Part shown: piece by piece, positions 36,655 to 45,122 of the stretch
Numbering within the stretch: position 1 is the stretch's first letter
How the letters are laid out: every line of letters starts with the position of its first letter
Assembly (NCBI RefSeq): GCF_000377665.1
Contig: NZ_KB898647.1
Coordinates: 313,559 to 377,558, forward strand
Direction: 5' to 3'
Length of the DNA stretch: 64,000 bases
Source of the DNA: Vreelandella zhanjiangensis DSM 21076
GTDB lineage: Bacteria > Pseudomonadota > Gammaproteobacteria > Pseudomonadales > Halomonadaceae
Position numbers and translations under genes: made by a program
The notes under the pieces: generated by a model
Databases searched by the model: none
What the model was told of the DNA's origin: nothing
Seen by the model: only the letters and a program-made list of their open reading frames with translations

Positions 36655-37623
36655 ATGATTCGCAGCATTGTGACAACGCCCGATGGCACTGCTTACGAAG
36701 GCGATGAGCAGCTGTTTGCTACGTGGCAAGCAATATCCGACAGCCATATCTGGATAGATATGCAGGGCGAAGACGAAGAAACCGTCGAGCGTCTGCTCGC
36801 AAAATTTGAGTGCCACCCACTGGCGATACAGGATGCTCATAAAGAGCGCCTGCCGCCTAAAATCGAAGAATTCGATAATCATACGCTGCTTATTTACCGG
36901 GGTATTTCCTCGTTTGATGCCCAGCTCAATTTCGTTCCTCAGCAGGTGTGCTTTTTTATCGGCGAGCGCTTTTTAGTCACGCTGCATTCGGGCCTTGCCA
37001 TGAGTGTTGAGCGATTATTAAAAGAGCATGGCAAGGCGCTTTTAGCTAAGTCGCCCGAGCAGGTAGCCTTGAAGATCATGTATACCTCAGCCGGCTACTA
37101 TATCGATAGCCTGCTTGAGTTTGAGGCGGAACTGAGCGATTTAGAGGATGAGCTGCTCGAAAACGGTAACGACGTATTGATGCGTAAAATTACCACCTAC
37201 CGTTCTCGATTGGTCAAGATGCGCCGCGTGTTTAACTATCATAAAGGGATTACCCAAGAGTTAACGGCCTACGACTATCAGCATCTTCCCCGCGAGGAAA
37301 GCGAAACGCTGCATGCCATTAACGATGTGGCCGAGCGTTTTGAACGGCTCTATACGCTGACCCAGATGTATTACGATATTTGCGGCGATCTGGTCGACGG
37401 CTATATTTCCATTTCATCGCACCAGCTTAATATCACCATGCGTGTTCTAACGGTGATTACCGCGATCTTTGTCCCCCTAACGTTTATTGCCGGTGTTTAC
37501 GGGATGAACTTTGAGTACATGCCGGAGCTTGGCTACCGCTACGGCTACTTCTTTGTATGGGGCGCCATGATTGGCATGGCCGTCGTGCTGATTTGGCTTT
37601 TCAGGCGAAAGGGCTGGTTCTAG
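36655..37623 (+). CDS. corA: CorA-family magnesium/divalent cation channel
   Basis: A 322-residue CorA protein: a large cytosolic funnel domain (residues 1-255), then two C-terminal helices separated by the YGMNFEYMPEL loop. The GMN selectivity motif and the MPEL continuation match CorA more closely than ZntB. CorA pentamers conduct Mg2+ (and Co2+/Ni2+) into the cell and close when cytosolic Mg2+ is high. The C-terminus is short and basic (RRKGWF). An AAGGAAG site precedes ATG 36655. It appears monocistronic. Confidence 0.85.
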   Translation: MIRSIVTTPDGTAYEGDEQLFATWQAISDSHIWIDMQGEDEETVERLLAKFECHPLAIQDAHKERLPPKIEEFDNHTLLIYRGISSFDAQLNFVPQQVCFFIGERFLVTLHSGLAMSVERLLKEHGKALLAKSPEQVALKIMYTSAGYYIDSLLEFEAELSDLEDELLENGNDVLMRKITTYRSRLVKMRRVFNYHKGITQELTAYDYQHLPREESETLHAINDVAERFERLYTLTQMYYDICGDLVDGYISISSHQLNITMRVLTVITAIFVPLTFIAGVYGMNFEYMPELGYRYGYFFVWGAMIGMAVVLIWLFRRKGWF

Positions 37624-37703
37624 TTCAGTAGGCTTTTAAGCAGCGGCCAGAGTTTGTTATGGTCGAACAGTCATCTTATTCCTTTGTATCAGGGAGCCTG
37701 TCA

Positions 37704-38885
37704 ATGACTGAATCTGCTACTGCTGTTCCTGCCACGATGGCTGCCATGCTCTTGACCGGGCATGGGGACATCGAAAAGCTGCATTATCGAGAAGACGTCA
37801 AGACTCCCAAACCTGGGCCGGGTGATGTTCTGGTTCAGGTGACGGCGACTGCTAAAAACAATACCGACCGCAAAGCCCGTGAAGGCCTTTATCCCACCAA
37901 AGAGAAGGGCGACGTTACCTCCTTCGCCATGGGCGGCACGCCAACGTTAACTTTCCCGCGTATTCAGGGGGCTGATGTAGCGGGACGGATTGTAGCGGTA
38001 GGCGAAGGCGTGGATGCCGGGAAAATCGGCCAGCGGGGTCTGCTTGATTTCAATATTTATGCCGATGAGCGTCGGGATATCAATCTGACCCCGGATTACT
38101 ATGGCCATGGCGCTGACGGTGGTTACGCTGAATATGTTGCCGTACCGGCTGACCAGTTTCATCATGTCGATAATCCTAAGCTGCGTGATGCCGAGCTTGC
38201 GTCCATGGGCATGTGCTCTTACCAAACGGCCTACCATATGATGACCTCGGCCCACGTCGGGGCGGGTGAGCGCGTGTTGGTAAGCGGTGCAAGTGGCGGT
38301 GTGGGCACCGCATTGATTCAGCTTTGCCGGATTGTCGGGGCCATTCCATATGCGGTTAGCCAGCCCGATAAAGCCGATGCGCTGCTGGCGCTAGGCGCCG
38401 AAGCGGTGATTGACCGCGGCGACCTGCCTACATTTGTGGATCGAGTGTTGGCGGCCACCGGTGGTCAACCAATAGACGCGGTGATGGATCTAGTCGGTGG
38501 AGAAATGACCGACCGGTTCATCGATACCATGATTGTCGATATGCAGAGCCGCCAAACCTATCCGCGCCTTTCGATTGCAGGCGCGAGTGGCGGTAACCTT
38601 AGCGAAATCATGTGGACGCGTATTTACCTTTATCAGGTCCAGATATTTGGTGTGTCTCACGGTACCCGGGAAGAAGCCGAGCAGCTTATTGACTGGATTC
38701 GTCGTGGTGAGCTCAAGCCGGTGCTTCACGCTGCTTTCAAACTTTCAGAGCTGCATGCCGCCGAACGCTATTTTGTTAATCGGGACAGCAATTACCTAGG
38801 CAAGATCGTTATCGTGCCTGATGCGCAGTGGGATGCCCATGGCGCTCCTTTTGCCCTAACGAACGCTCAGGAGCAACGCCCTTGA
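37704..38885 (+). CDS. Medium-chain dehydrogenase/reductase, quinone-oxidoreductase-like
   Basis: A 393-residue MDR-superfamily enzyme. The N-terminal GroES-like domain (MAAMLLTGHGDIEKLHY..., IQGADVAGRIVAVGEGVD) lacks the GHE zinc-ligand motif, so it is probably zinc-independent. The Rossmann motif VLVSGASGGVGTALIQL indicates NAD(P)H. I chose ATG 37704, after CAGGGAG, over ATG 37659. Its stop overlaps the TTG start of the proline-racemase-family gene, so the two are translated together and may act on one substrate. The substrate is unknown. Confidence 0.8.
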   Translation: MTESATAVPATMAAMLLTGHGDIEKLHYREDVKTPKPGPGDVLVQVTATAKNNTDRKAREGLYPTKEKGDVTSFAMGGTPTLTFPRIQGADVAGRIVAVGEGVDAGKIGQRGLLDFNIYADERRDINLTPDYYGHGADGGYAEYVAVPADQFHHVDNPKLRDAELASMGMCSYQTAYHMMTSAHVGAGERVLVSGASGGVGTALIQLCRIVGAIPYAVSQPDKADALLALGAEAVIDRGDLPTFVDRVLAATGGQPIDAVMDLVGGEMTDRFIDTMIVDMQSRQTYPRLSIAGASGGNLSEIMWTRIYLYQVQIFGVSHGTREEAEQLIDWIRRGELKPVLHAAFKLSELHAAERYFVNRDSNYLGKIVIVPDAQWDAHGAPFALTNAQEQRP

Positions 38886-39937
38886 AAAATATCCATACAC
38901 TTCAATTGATGGATACCCATGCAGGCGGCGATGTTAGCCGGATTGTAACGGGAGGGATTGACGCCCTGCCGGGGGCGACCGTACGGGAACAAATGGAGTA
39001 CCTGCGCGACGATGCCGATGGCCTGCGCAGGCTGCTGTTGGAAGAGCCTTACGGTATTCCAGAAATGTCGGTCGATCTGCTGGTACCCGCTACACATCCT
39101 GAGGCAGCGGCAGGCTACATTATTATGGAAGTGATGGGCTATCCGATCTATTCAGGCTCCAATACGTTATGTACCGCTACCGCCGTGCTTGAAACTGGCA
39201 TCGTGCCCAAGCAGGAAGGTATCCAGCGCTTTGCTCTGGAAGCGCCGGCAGGCCTGGTACACATTGAGGCACGCGTGCATAACGGGGTGGTGGAGTCGGT
39301 TACCTGCGAAGGGCTGCCAAGCTATATTGATACCTACCGCGATACGATTCAGGTGCCGGGTATCGGCGCAGTGACGTACTCCATCGCCTATAGTGGCGGC
39401 TTTTACGCACTAGTGGATGCCACTGAGCTTGGCTTTAAGTTGATTCGCGAAGAAGAGCAGGCACTTTCAGCCTGCGCGCATAAAATCGTGGAAGCACTGC
39501 AAGCCCAACGCGGTTTTTCACACTACACGCTGGGCGATGTAGGCCCGCTGCCGTTTTTACACTTTATGGGGCCTGAAGAGCAGGTGGGTGAGGGCTATTT
39601 TCGCTCGCGCTCAACAACCTACGTGCACCCAGGCGTGATTTGCCGCAGTACCACCGGGACGGGTACTTCCGCCCGGTTAGCGCTGATGAACTACGAAGGC
39701 CGCCTCAACGTAGGCGATAAGCTTGAAACAGTATCGCTGCGTGAAACCGGGTTTATTGGCACGTTTATCGGAACGCATCAGGAAGGCGCGTATCAGGTCG
39801 TTGAAAACACAATTACCGGACGCAGCTACGTGCTTGCCCAGTCGGATATCGTGATTAACTGTGATGATCCATTGGTGGCCTGTGGTGAGTTGCACCATCT
39901 TCTAAGCGATCGCCACTCCGCTAAATCGAGTAACTAA
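38882..39937 (+). CDS. Proline racemase superfamily protein with altered catalytic residues
   Basis: A 351-residue protein with the proline racemase / hydroxyproline epimerase fold: MDTHAGGD near the start, SGSNTLCTATAVLETGIV, and STTGTGTSARLALM. The first catalytic Cys of the family (in MCGH) is Ser91, and the His beside it is Ser93. The second Cys (in PCGTGTSA) is Thr258, and the preceding conserved Asp is Cys254. Known trans-3-hydroxyproline dehydratases have Cys/Thr, so this Ser/Thr protein is probably not a racemase and may be a dehydratase or a different enzyme. TTG 38882 follows AGGAGC and overlaps the upstream stop. Confidence 0.8.
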   Translation: MKNIHTLQLMDTHAGGDVSRIVTGGIDALPGATVREQMEYLRDDADGLRRLLLEEPYGIPEMSVDLLVPATHPEAAAGYIIMEVMGYPIYSGSNTLCTATAVLETGIVPKQEGIQRFALEAPAGLVHIEARVHNGVVESVTCEGLPSYIDTYRDTIQVPGIGAVTYSIAYSGGFYALVDATELGFKLIREEEQALSACAHKIVEALQAQRGFSHYTLGDVGPLPFLHFMGPEEQVGEGYFRSRSTTYVHPGVICRSTTGTGTSARLALMNYEGRLNVGDKLETVSLRETGFIGTFIGTHQEGAYQVVENTITGRSYVLAQSDIVINCDDPLVACGELHHLLSDRHSAKSSN

Positions 39938-40119
39938 TCTCGGCTTTCTACATACCCCTTCGCTTCTAAGCGCTCCCATACCGGGGCCTTTTCGGCCTCG
40001 GTCATTTGGCCCCAATAGGTAATTTCATCCAGCGTACGCCCGCAACCCTGGCATATGTTTGCCGGGTCTAGCTGGCAGTGTTGAATACATGGGGAAAGCG
40101 GTCGGGAAACGAGTGTCAT
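39934..40119 (-). CDS. DUF1289 family cysteine-rich small protein
   Basis: A 61-residue protein with the DUF1289 pattern SPCIQHCQLDPANICQGCGRTLDEITYWGQMT. The Cys spacing (C-x3-C-x8-C-x2-C) suggests a metal or iron-sulfur centre, and the function is unknown. It overlaps the convergent proline-racemase-family stop by 4 nt and follows arfB (stop 40146) by 26 nt on the same strand, so it is probably co-transcribed with arfB. Confidence 0.85.
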   Translation of the reverse strand: MTLVSRPLSPCIQHCQLDPANICQGCGRTLDEITYWGQMTEAEKAPVWERLEAKGYVESRD

Positions 40120-40145
40120 GCAGGGCTCAATGTACTTTGTGGTGC

Positions 40146-40562
40146 TTATGAGGTGGAAACCTTACCACGTAGCGATTTGATTTTGCCTTTGCGGGTTTTA
40201 TGGTCAACACGGCGTCGCTGGGAGCCTTTTGTCGGCTTGGTAGGGCGGCGCACTTTCTGCTGCTTGGTCGCACTGATGATCAGTTCTTTCAAGCGCGCAA
40301 GGGCGTCTTCTTTATTAAGCTCCAGCGTGCGATAGCTTTGCGCCTTGATAATTACCACGCCCTCTTTACTGATGCGCTGATCATTAAGCGCCATCAAACG
40401 TTCCTTATAAAACGCAGGCAACGTAGAGCGCAAAATATCAAAGCGTAAGTGCACCGCTGACGCCACTTTGTTGACGTTCTGGCCACCAGCCCCCTGGGCT
40501 CGGATTTGGCTAATATCGATTTCCCAGTCGGCTAGGGCAACATGGTTGGAAATAGTGAGCAT
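40146..40562 (-). CDS. arfB: Alternative ribosome-rescue factor ArfB (YaeJ)
   Basis: A 138-residue class I release-factor-like peptidyl-tRNA hydrolase. The catalytic GGQ is in RAQGAGGQNVNKVASAVHLRFD. The positively charged C-terminal tail (KQQKVRRPTKPTKGSQRRRVDHKTRKGKIKSLRGK) is the part that enters the empty mRNA channel of stalled ribosomes. Length and layout match E. coli ArfB. It acts independently of a stop codon. It is followed by a DUF1289 gene. Confidence 0.93.
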   Translation of the reverse strand: MLTISNHVALADWEIDISQIRAQGAGGQNVNKVASAVHLRFDILRSTLPAFYKERLMALNDQRISKEGVVIIKAQSYRTLELNKEDALARLKELIISATKQQKVRRPTKPTKGSQRRRVDHKTRKGKIKSLRGKVSTS

Positions 40563-40632
40563 CCAGTCCTCTGTGTCACACGTGAGTTATAAGGCTAGCA
40601 CAGTTGACACAGAGGAGGGTGCAACCAGGGGA

Positions 40633-41580
40633 TCAAGAGGCGAGGTTAGTGACCGGCTCGCCGTTATTAAATGCATTTAGATTTGCAAAGGCATCGCCGA
40701 AATAGAGCTCATAGCTATCTTTTTCGACATAACCCAAGTGAGGGGTCGCCACGCAGTTGGGCAGTTGAATGAGCGGATCATCATGCGCGGGTTCACTGTC
40801 GAAAACATCGACCGCCGCACGCCCCGGCCTGCCTGCCTTGAGGGCGCTGACCAAAGCGCCCGGGGCGACCAACGGTGCGCGGCTGGTATTGACCAGAAGA
40901 GCGGTGGACTTCATGCGGGCAAGGTGATCTTCGGTGACTATACCGCGGGTCTCATTGTTTAGGCGCAGGTGCAGGCTCAGCACATCGGCGCGTTGAAAAA
41001 GATCGTTCTGGCTCTCGGCAACCGTTAAACCTGCCTCAAGCGCGCGTGCCTGGGTGCCTTCGCGTCCCCATATCAGCACGTTCATCTCGAATGCCTGGGC
41101 GTAGCGGGCCACCAGGCTGCCTATTTTTCCGAAACCGAAAATCCCTAGTGTGCGTCCCTTCAGCCCGGTACCTAGCGTTTGTTGCCAACGACCAGCCTTA
41201 AGGTTGGCGACCTCTTCGGGTAAGTGACGCATGGCTGACAGAATCAGCCCCCAGGTCAGTTCAGCCGCCGCGTAGGGCGAGCCTTTACCCGCCATTACCG
41301 TGATGCCATGACGCTGACAGGCCTTGAGATCCACATGAGCTGCGCCGCCGCCAGTTTGGCTAATTACTTTTAAATTAGGCAAGCGTTCCAGGAGCTCTGC
41401 GGTGATAGGAGTACGTTCACGAATGAGCACTAAAGCATCCGCTGGCTGAAAACGCTCGACCAGCGCCTCCAGGTCGGTCAGCGTATCGTGATAAACCGTT
41501 ACGTCATGCCCGCTCAGTGCAGCAAAGGCATCCAGGTGACGCACACAGTCCTGATAATCATCGGCAATCACGATCTTCAT
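40633..41580 (-). CDS. D-2-hydroxyacid dehydrogenase family protein
   Basis: A 315-residue NAD(P)-dependent enzyme. The Rossmann motif is LGIFGFGKIGSLVARYAQAF. Catalytic Arg and Glu are expected at VNTSRAPLV and VFDSEPAHDDP, and the His is in VATPHLGYV. Relatives act on phosphoglycerate, glyoxylate, lactate or erythronate; the exact substrate is open. I chose ATG 41580 (MKIVIADDYQD) after GGACC; a longer frame to 41670 overlaps the divergent promoter. Divergent from a flavin-reductase-like gene 104 bp away. Confidence 0.85.
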   Translation of the reverse strand: MKIVIADDYQDCVRHLDAFAALSGHDVTVYHDTLTDLEALVERFQPADALVLIRERTPITAELLERLPNLKVISQTGGGAAHVDLKACQRHGITVMAGKGSPYAAAELTWGLILSAMRHLPEEVANLKAGRWQQTLGTGLKGRTLGIFGFGKIGSLVARYAQAFEMNVLIWGREGTQARALEAGLTVAESQNDLFQRADVLSLHLRLNNETRGIVTEDHLARMKSTALLVNTSRAPLVAPGALVSALKAGRPGRAAVDVFDSEPAHDDPLIQLPNCVATPHLGYVEKDSYELYFGDAFANLNAFNNGEPVTNLAS

Positions 41581-41684
41581 TGGCAGGTCCTTGGTCGGTG
41601 TAAAATCATCAAAAAAAGGCAGCGCCGATAGCGTGCTGTTATAAAGTGATACTACTCTCACGCCTGGCAATCAAGGAGCAACGA

Positions 41685-42299
41685 ATGAGCGACTATTTAT
41701 TAGAGGATTCCCCGTTAAGCGCTGGGATTATTTATCGTCTGCTCTCAGGAAGTATCTGCCCACGCCCGATTGCGTGGGTAGCTACTCAGGATGCCCGTGG
41801 AAAGGACAATCTTGCTCCCTTTTCGTTTTTCAATGTGGCAAGCGTAACCCCGCCTGTCTTGGCCTTTTCGCCGCTTCTAGATGGCAGCGGGCAGCCGAAA
41901 GATACAATACGCAATCTAGAGGAATTACCGGAATGCGTGGTGCATATTGGCAGTGAAGCGCTGATCGAGGCGCTGAACACAACCAGTGCCAGCCTGCCCA
42001 GAGAGGAAGATGAGTTTACGCTTGCAGGGCTTGAGAAAGCGCCAATGGCTGGTGTCTCGGTACCACGTATCGCAGCATCCCCGGTTGCCTTTGGTTGCAA
42101 GCTTTATGATTTGATTCGCTTTGGCGACCAGCCTTTGGCGGGTACGCTGGTGTTGGCGCAGATAGTGTCTATTCATATCGACGACGCCGTATGGGATGGT
42201 CGTCATGTAGATATCGATTTACTCAAGCCTATCGGCCGGCTAGCGGGTAGTGACTACGCTCGTGCAACCGACCGCTTTGCTATTGAGCGCCCGGCTTAG
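41685..42299 (+). CDS. Flavin reductase-like (FMN-binding split barrel) protein
   Basis: A 204-residue protein with the flavin_reduct fold: YRLLSGSICPRPIAWVATQDARGKDNLAPFSFFNVASVTPPVLAFSP is the FMN-binding region. Members reduce flavin for partner monooxygenases or have unknown roles. It has the SICPRPIAWVAT variant typical of DIM6/NTAB-type proteins. ATG 41685 follows AAGGAGC. Divergent from the 2-hydroxyacid dehydrogenase gene. No partner oxygenase is nearby. Confidence 0.85.
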   Translation: MSDYLLEDSPLSAGIIYRLLSGSICPRPIAWVATQDARGKDNLAPFSFFNVASVTPPVLAFSPLLDGSGQPKDTIRNLEELPECVVHIGSEALIEALNTTSASLPREEDEFTLAGLEKAPMAGVSVPRIAASPVAFGCKLYDLIRFGDQPLAGTLVLAQIVSIHIDDAVWDGRHVDIDLLKPIGRLAGSDYARATDRFAIERPA

Positions 42300-42668
42300 T
42301 TAGCAAGTCTGCACCGGGCTATGTTGGGCGCTATGTCAAAGACAATGTCAGAGACAATTTAGGAAAAACGACTGCCCGGTGCTTGGGTTGGCAACGGATT
42401 CAACAAGATTTTTACAAAACAATGCTAATTTAAGTTAGTTGTAAATAAGCTTTAGTTAAACTATTTCCTGCCGATACTACCCCTGTGAGATCCGTTATTG
42501 AAAAGAACGTCGTAATGGCGCTCAAGGCCGCCATTTATATCGACTTTTTTGGAATATGAATACCGGATTCCTGCTCTAAACGGTTATCCTTAGCCGCCTT
42601 ATTAGATGTGCTTTTTCAAAAAAAGCAGACGTTACCTGCATAACTTCTGACACAAGCGAACACCCATA
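42300..42668. other. Leader region of chemoreceptor 1
   Basis: A 369-bp gap with a sigma-28-like promoter at 42451-42477. Two hairpins would lie in the mRNA leader: AATGGCG/CGCCATT (42514-42535) and TGCTTTTT/AAAAAGCA (42609-42627). No ORF is convincing. The leader would be about 185 nt, unusually long for a chemoreceptor gene. Confidence 0.5.
42451..42477 (+). promoter_or_regulatory. Sigma-28 (FliA)-like promoter of chemoreceptor 1
   Basis: TTTAGTTA, an 11-bp spacer, then GCCGATAC. The -10 matches 7 of 8 bases of the flagellar sigma-28 consensus (GCCGATAA) at the standard spacing. The -35 matches 5 of 8 of TAAAGTTT. The same arrangement precedes the binding-protein gene and chemoreceptor 3. 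Confidence 0.6.
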
Positions 42669-44804
42669 ATGAAAAAGACTTTCAGTATCCGCGCCATGTT
42701 AATTAGCCTTTTTATCATGGCAATGCTGGGCGCGGTTGCGCTTGCCGTTACCGGTTGGTTTACCAACCAGCGGCTTATCAACTCTCAGCACTATATTACC
42801 GGTGAGGTGCTTCCCCTTCAGGATGCCAGCCGTCGTTTGGTGCTGACCATGGCCGCCTTTGGACAACGCCATAACGAGCTGCTTGCCGCAGAAAGTGAGT
42901 CTGCTCTGGAAAACATCGTCTCTGAAGAGGCGCTTAATCAACGCTTTATGGATGCACGCGAAGCGCTGGAAAAGGACGGGGCTCAAGCGCAGCTGGCAAC
43001 CCTCGATAGTCATTATAATGCGTTATTGGACGGTGATGCTGAGCTTGAAATGGTGCGTCAGGTTGAGCTTAACCTGAAGGCGGAAATGGACGCCCAACTG
43101 GGCAACATGGAAATGTTTGTGAGTAGCGCCATGAGTAGCGCTGAAGAGATCGCTAACGTTTCGGTGCTTAACCAGCAGCGCTACCAGCGTGATCAAAGAG
43201 ATCTTATGGAGGCGTGGCGTGAAGATGACATGACCACGCTACCCACAACGATTCTGGATGGTTTGTTTGTTCAGGGTGCGAATATAGGGCGTTATAGTGC
43301 CGATGTGCGCACGGCCCTGGCGATGTTGGCAGGTTATGGCCATCAAATGGTACAGGCGCCCAATAGCGGTATGCTTTCCATGTTGCGTCAGCAGTTTATT
43401 GAAACGCAGTTTAGCCAGGTACGTGATTCGTTAGCCGCTATTCTCGATGCGCCTAATTCCGATAGAAATCAGGCGCGCATGGTTAATGCGCTGTCTGAGG
43501 TAGTCGATGAACTTGAAAGCATCATGGTAACCGGCCCTATGTCGGTATCCATGCTGCGTGAACAGCAGCTAGAACTCAGCGAGCAGGTTCAAATAGCGCT
43601 TACGAATGTCGCAAGCGCCATGCAGGCAATGCAGCAAGCGCTAGGCGAGGTAGAAAGCTATGCCGTTGCTCAGGCGGATAGTGCCGTTAATCGGGCTGAA
43701 GCCTTGGCGGCTACCGGTTTAACGCTGCTCATCAGCGTAACGCTTGGGGTTGTTGTGCTACTGGCCATCTTTGGCTGGCGCACGCTGGTACGTGTTCTAG
43801 GCCCGCTGGTCGCCATGCGCCGTCAGATGGAAAACATTAGCGGTGCCGCCGGTGAAAATGCCGACCTTTCACAGCGCCTGACGTTACAGCGCAATGATGA
43901 AGTGGGCCAAACCGCCCAGGCCTTCAATCGTATGATGGATACGTTCGAGGGCATGGTTGCACAAATTCGGGAAAGCGCTGAGGCCATTGCTGCGAGTAGC
44001 CGACAGATTGCCAGCGGTAATGAAAACCTCTCCCAGCGTACCGACCAACAGTCCGCTTCGCTTGCGGAAACGGCGTCGAGCCTTGAGCAAATCACCTCGA
44101 CAGTGAAGCAAACCGCCGACTACGCATATCAAGCGAAAGATGCCAGTGGCAGTGTCGATCAGCGGGCACGTTCGGCAGGCGATGTCGCCAAGCGCACTAC
44201 GGCCGCGATGAGTGACATCCGTGAAGCGAGCGAGAAAATCACCTCAATCATCAAAGCCATTGACGATATTGCCTTCCAGACCAACTTGCTGGCGCTAAAT
44301 GCCTCCGTTGAGGCCGCTCGGGCAGGCGAACAGGGGCGTGGCTTTGCAGTGGTGGCCCAGGAAGTGCGTAAGCTTGCCGGGCGCAGTGCGGATGAGGCAG
44401 CACAAATCCGCCATCTGGTCGATGATAGCGTGGCCAAGGTCAGCGAGGGTGAGCAGTTGGTAAATGCTTCCAGCACGCATCTCCAGGAAATTATCGATAG
44501 CCTCTCTGAAGTCACGCGTTACGTGACCGAGATCGCCGACGCAACGCAAGAGCAGTCGACGGGGATCGAGCAGATCAACCAGGCGATTTCCCAGCTAGAT
44601 CAGGTAACCCACCAGAATGCCCGCCTGGTACAGGATGCTTCAAGCGCGAGCCAAGAGCTTGATGAGCGTGCCGGCGATATGCATACGCTGGTTAGCCGCT
44701 TCCGGGTTAGCGACAGCGCGGGACAGAACCACTTAGCCTTACCTTCACAGGCCCGCTCCAGCCAGCCACGTAGGCTTGCCGAGCCAGAAGCAGAAACCTT
44801 CTAA
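42669..44804 (+). CDS. Methyl-accepting chemotaxis protein 1, large periplasmic sensor
   Basis: A 711-residue chemoreceptor. TM1 is at about 8-32, a very large all-helical periplasmic domain at about 33-345, TM2 at about 347-370, then HAMP and a signalling domain with the hairpin tip [44 protein letters not shown] domain of over 300 residues suggests a helical bimodular or TorS-like sensor rather than a simple four-helix bundle. The C-terminus EAETF resembles the CheR/CheB tether pentapeptide but lacks its Trp. It is paralogous to the receptor at 46317. It ends before a strong terminator. Confidence 0.92.
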   Translation: MKKTFSIRAMLISLFIMAMLGAVALAVTGWFTNQRLINSQHYITGEVLPLQDASRRLVLTMAAFGQRHNELLAAESESALENIVSEEALNQRFMDAREALEKDGAQAQLATLDSHYNALLDGDAELEMVRQVELNLKAEMDAQLGNMEMFVSSAMSSAEEIANVSVLNQQRYQRDQRDLMEAWREDDMTTLPTTILDGLFVQGANIGRYSADVRTALAMLAGYGHQMVQAPNSGMLSMLRQQFIETQFSQVRDSLAAILDAPNSDRNQARMVNALSEVVDELESIMVTGPMSVSMLREQQLELSEQVQIALTNVASAMQAMQQALGEVESYAVAQADSAVNRAEALAATGLTLLISVTLGVVVLLAIFGWRTLVRVLGPLVAMRRQMENISGAAGENADLSQRLTLQRNDEVGQTAQAFNRMMDTFEGMVAQIRESAEAIAASSRQIASGNENLSQRTDQQSASLAETASSLEQITSTVKQTADYAYQAKDASGSVDQRARSAGDVAKRTTAAMSDIREASEKITSIIKAIDDIAFQTNLLALNASVEAARAGEQGRGFAVVAQEVRKLAGRSADEAAQIRHLVDDSVAKVSEGEQLVNASSTHLQEIIDSLSEVTRYVTEIADATQEQSTGIEQINQAISQLDQVTHQNARLVQDASSASQELDERAGDMHTLVSRFRVSDSAGQNHLALPSQARSSQPRRLAEPEAETF

Positions 44805-44844
44805 GCAGGGCTTTAGGTTTAGCTGTTAGCTGAACCTCTTTTTT

Positions 44845-44873
44845 AAAGCGAACTCATTGAGTTCGCTTTTTTT
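44845..44873 (+). terminator. Rho-independent terminator after chemoreceptor 1
   Basis: AAAGCGAACTC and GAGTTCGCTTT form a perfect 11-bp stem with a 3-nt loop, running into TTTTTTT (44867-44873). It lies 40 nt after the receptor stop and separates it from the downstream binding-protein operon. Confidence 0.88.
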
Positions 44874-44953
44874 ATAGGTGCCTATTAAGCGATTTTTCTT
44901 ATGAGTATCAAGTATTAACAAGAAATAGCATTTTTCCCAAAAGAAAATAGTTA

Positions 44954-44980
44954 TTTAGTCGTATGCTTTGCGGCCGATAT
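44954..44980 (+). promoter_or_regulatory. Sigma-28-like promoter of the binding-protein/chemoreceptor 2 operon
   Basis: TTTAGTCG, an 11-bp spacer, then GCCGATAT. The -10 is one base off the sigma-28 consensus, and the TTTAGT -35 core equals that upstream of chemoreceptor 1. The distance to the binding-protein start is about 140 nt. Confidence 0.58.
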
Positions 44981-45122
44981 GCCTGTAGGCGAATCGATTC
45001 AGTGCAAAGCGGTGAGTAGATCAAACCTTCTTCACCTGCGCGGGCGAGCATGTAAATACTGAGCAGTGAAAGCCATTGCAGCTCGAGAAAACTACTTAAG
45101 CTATACACTTGAAGGAAGGGCA

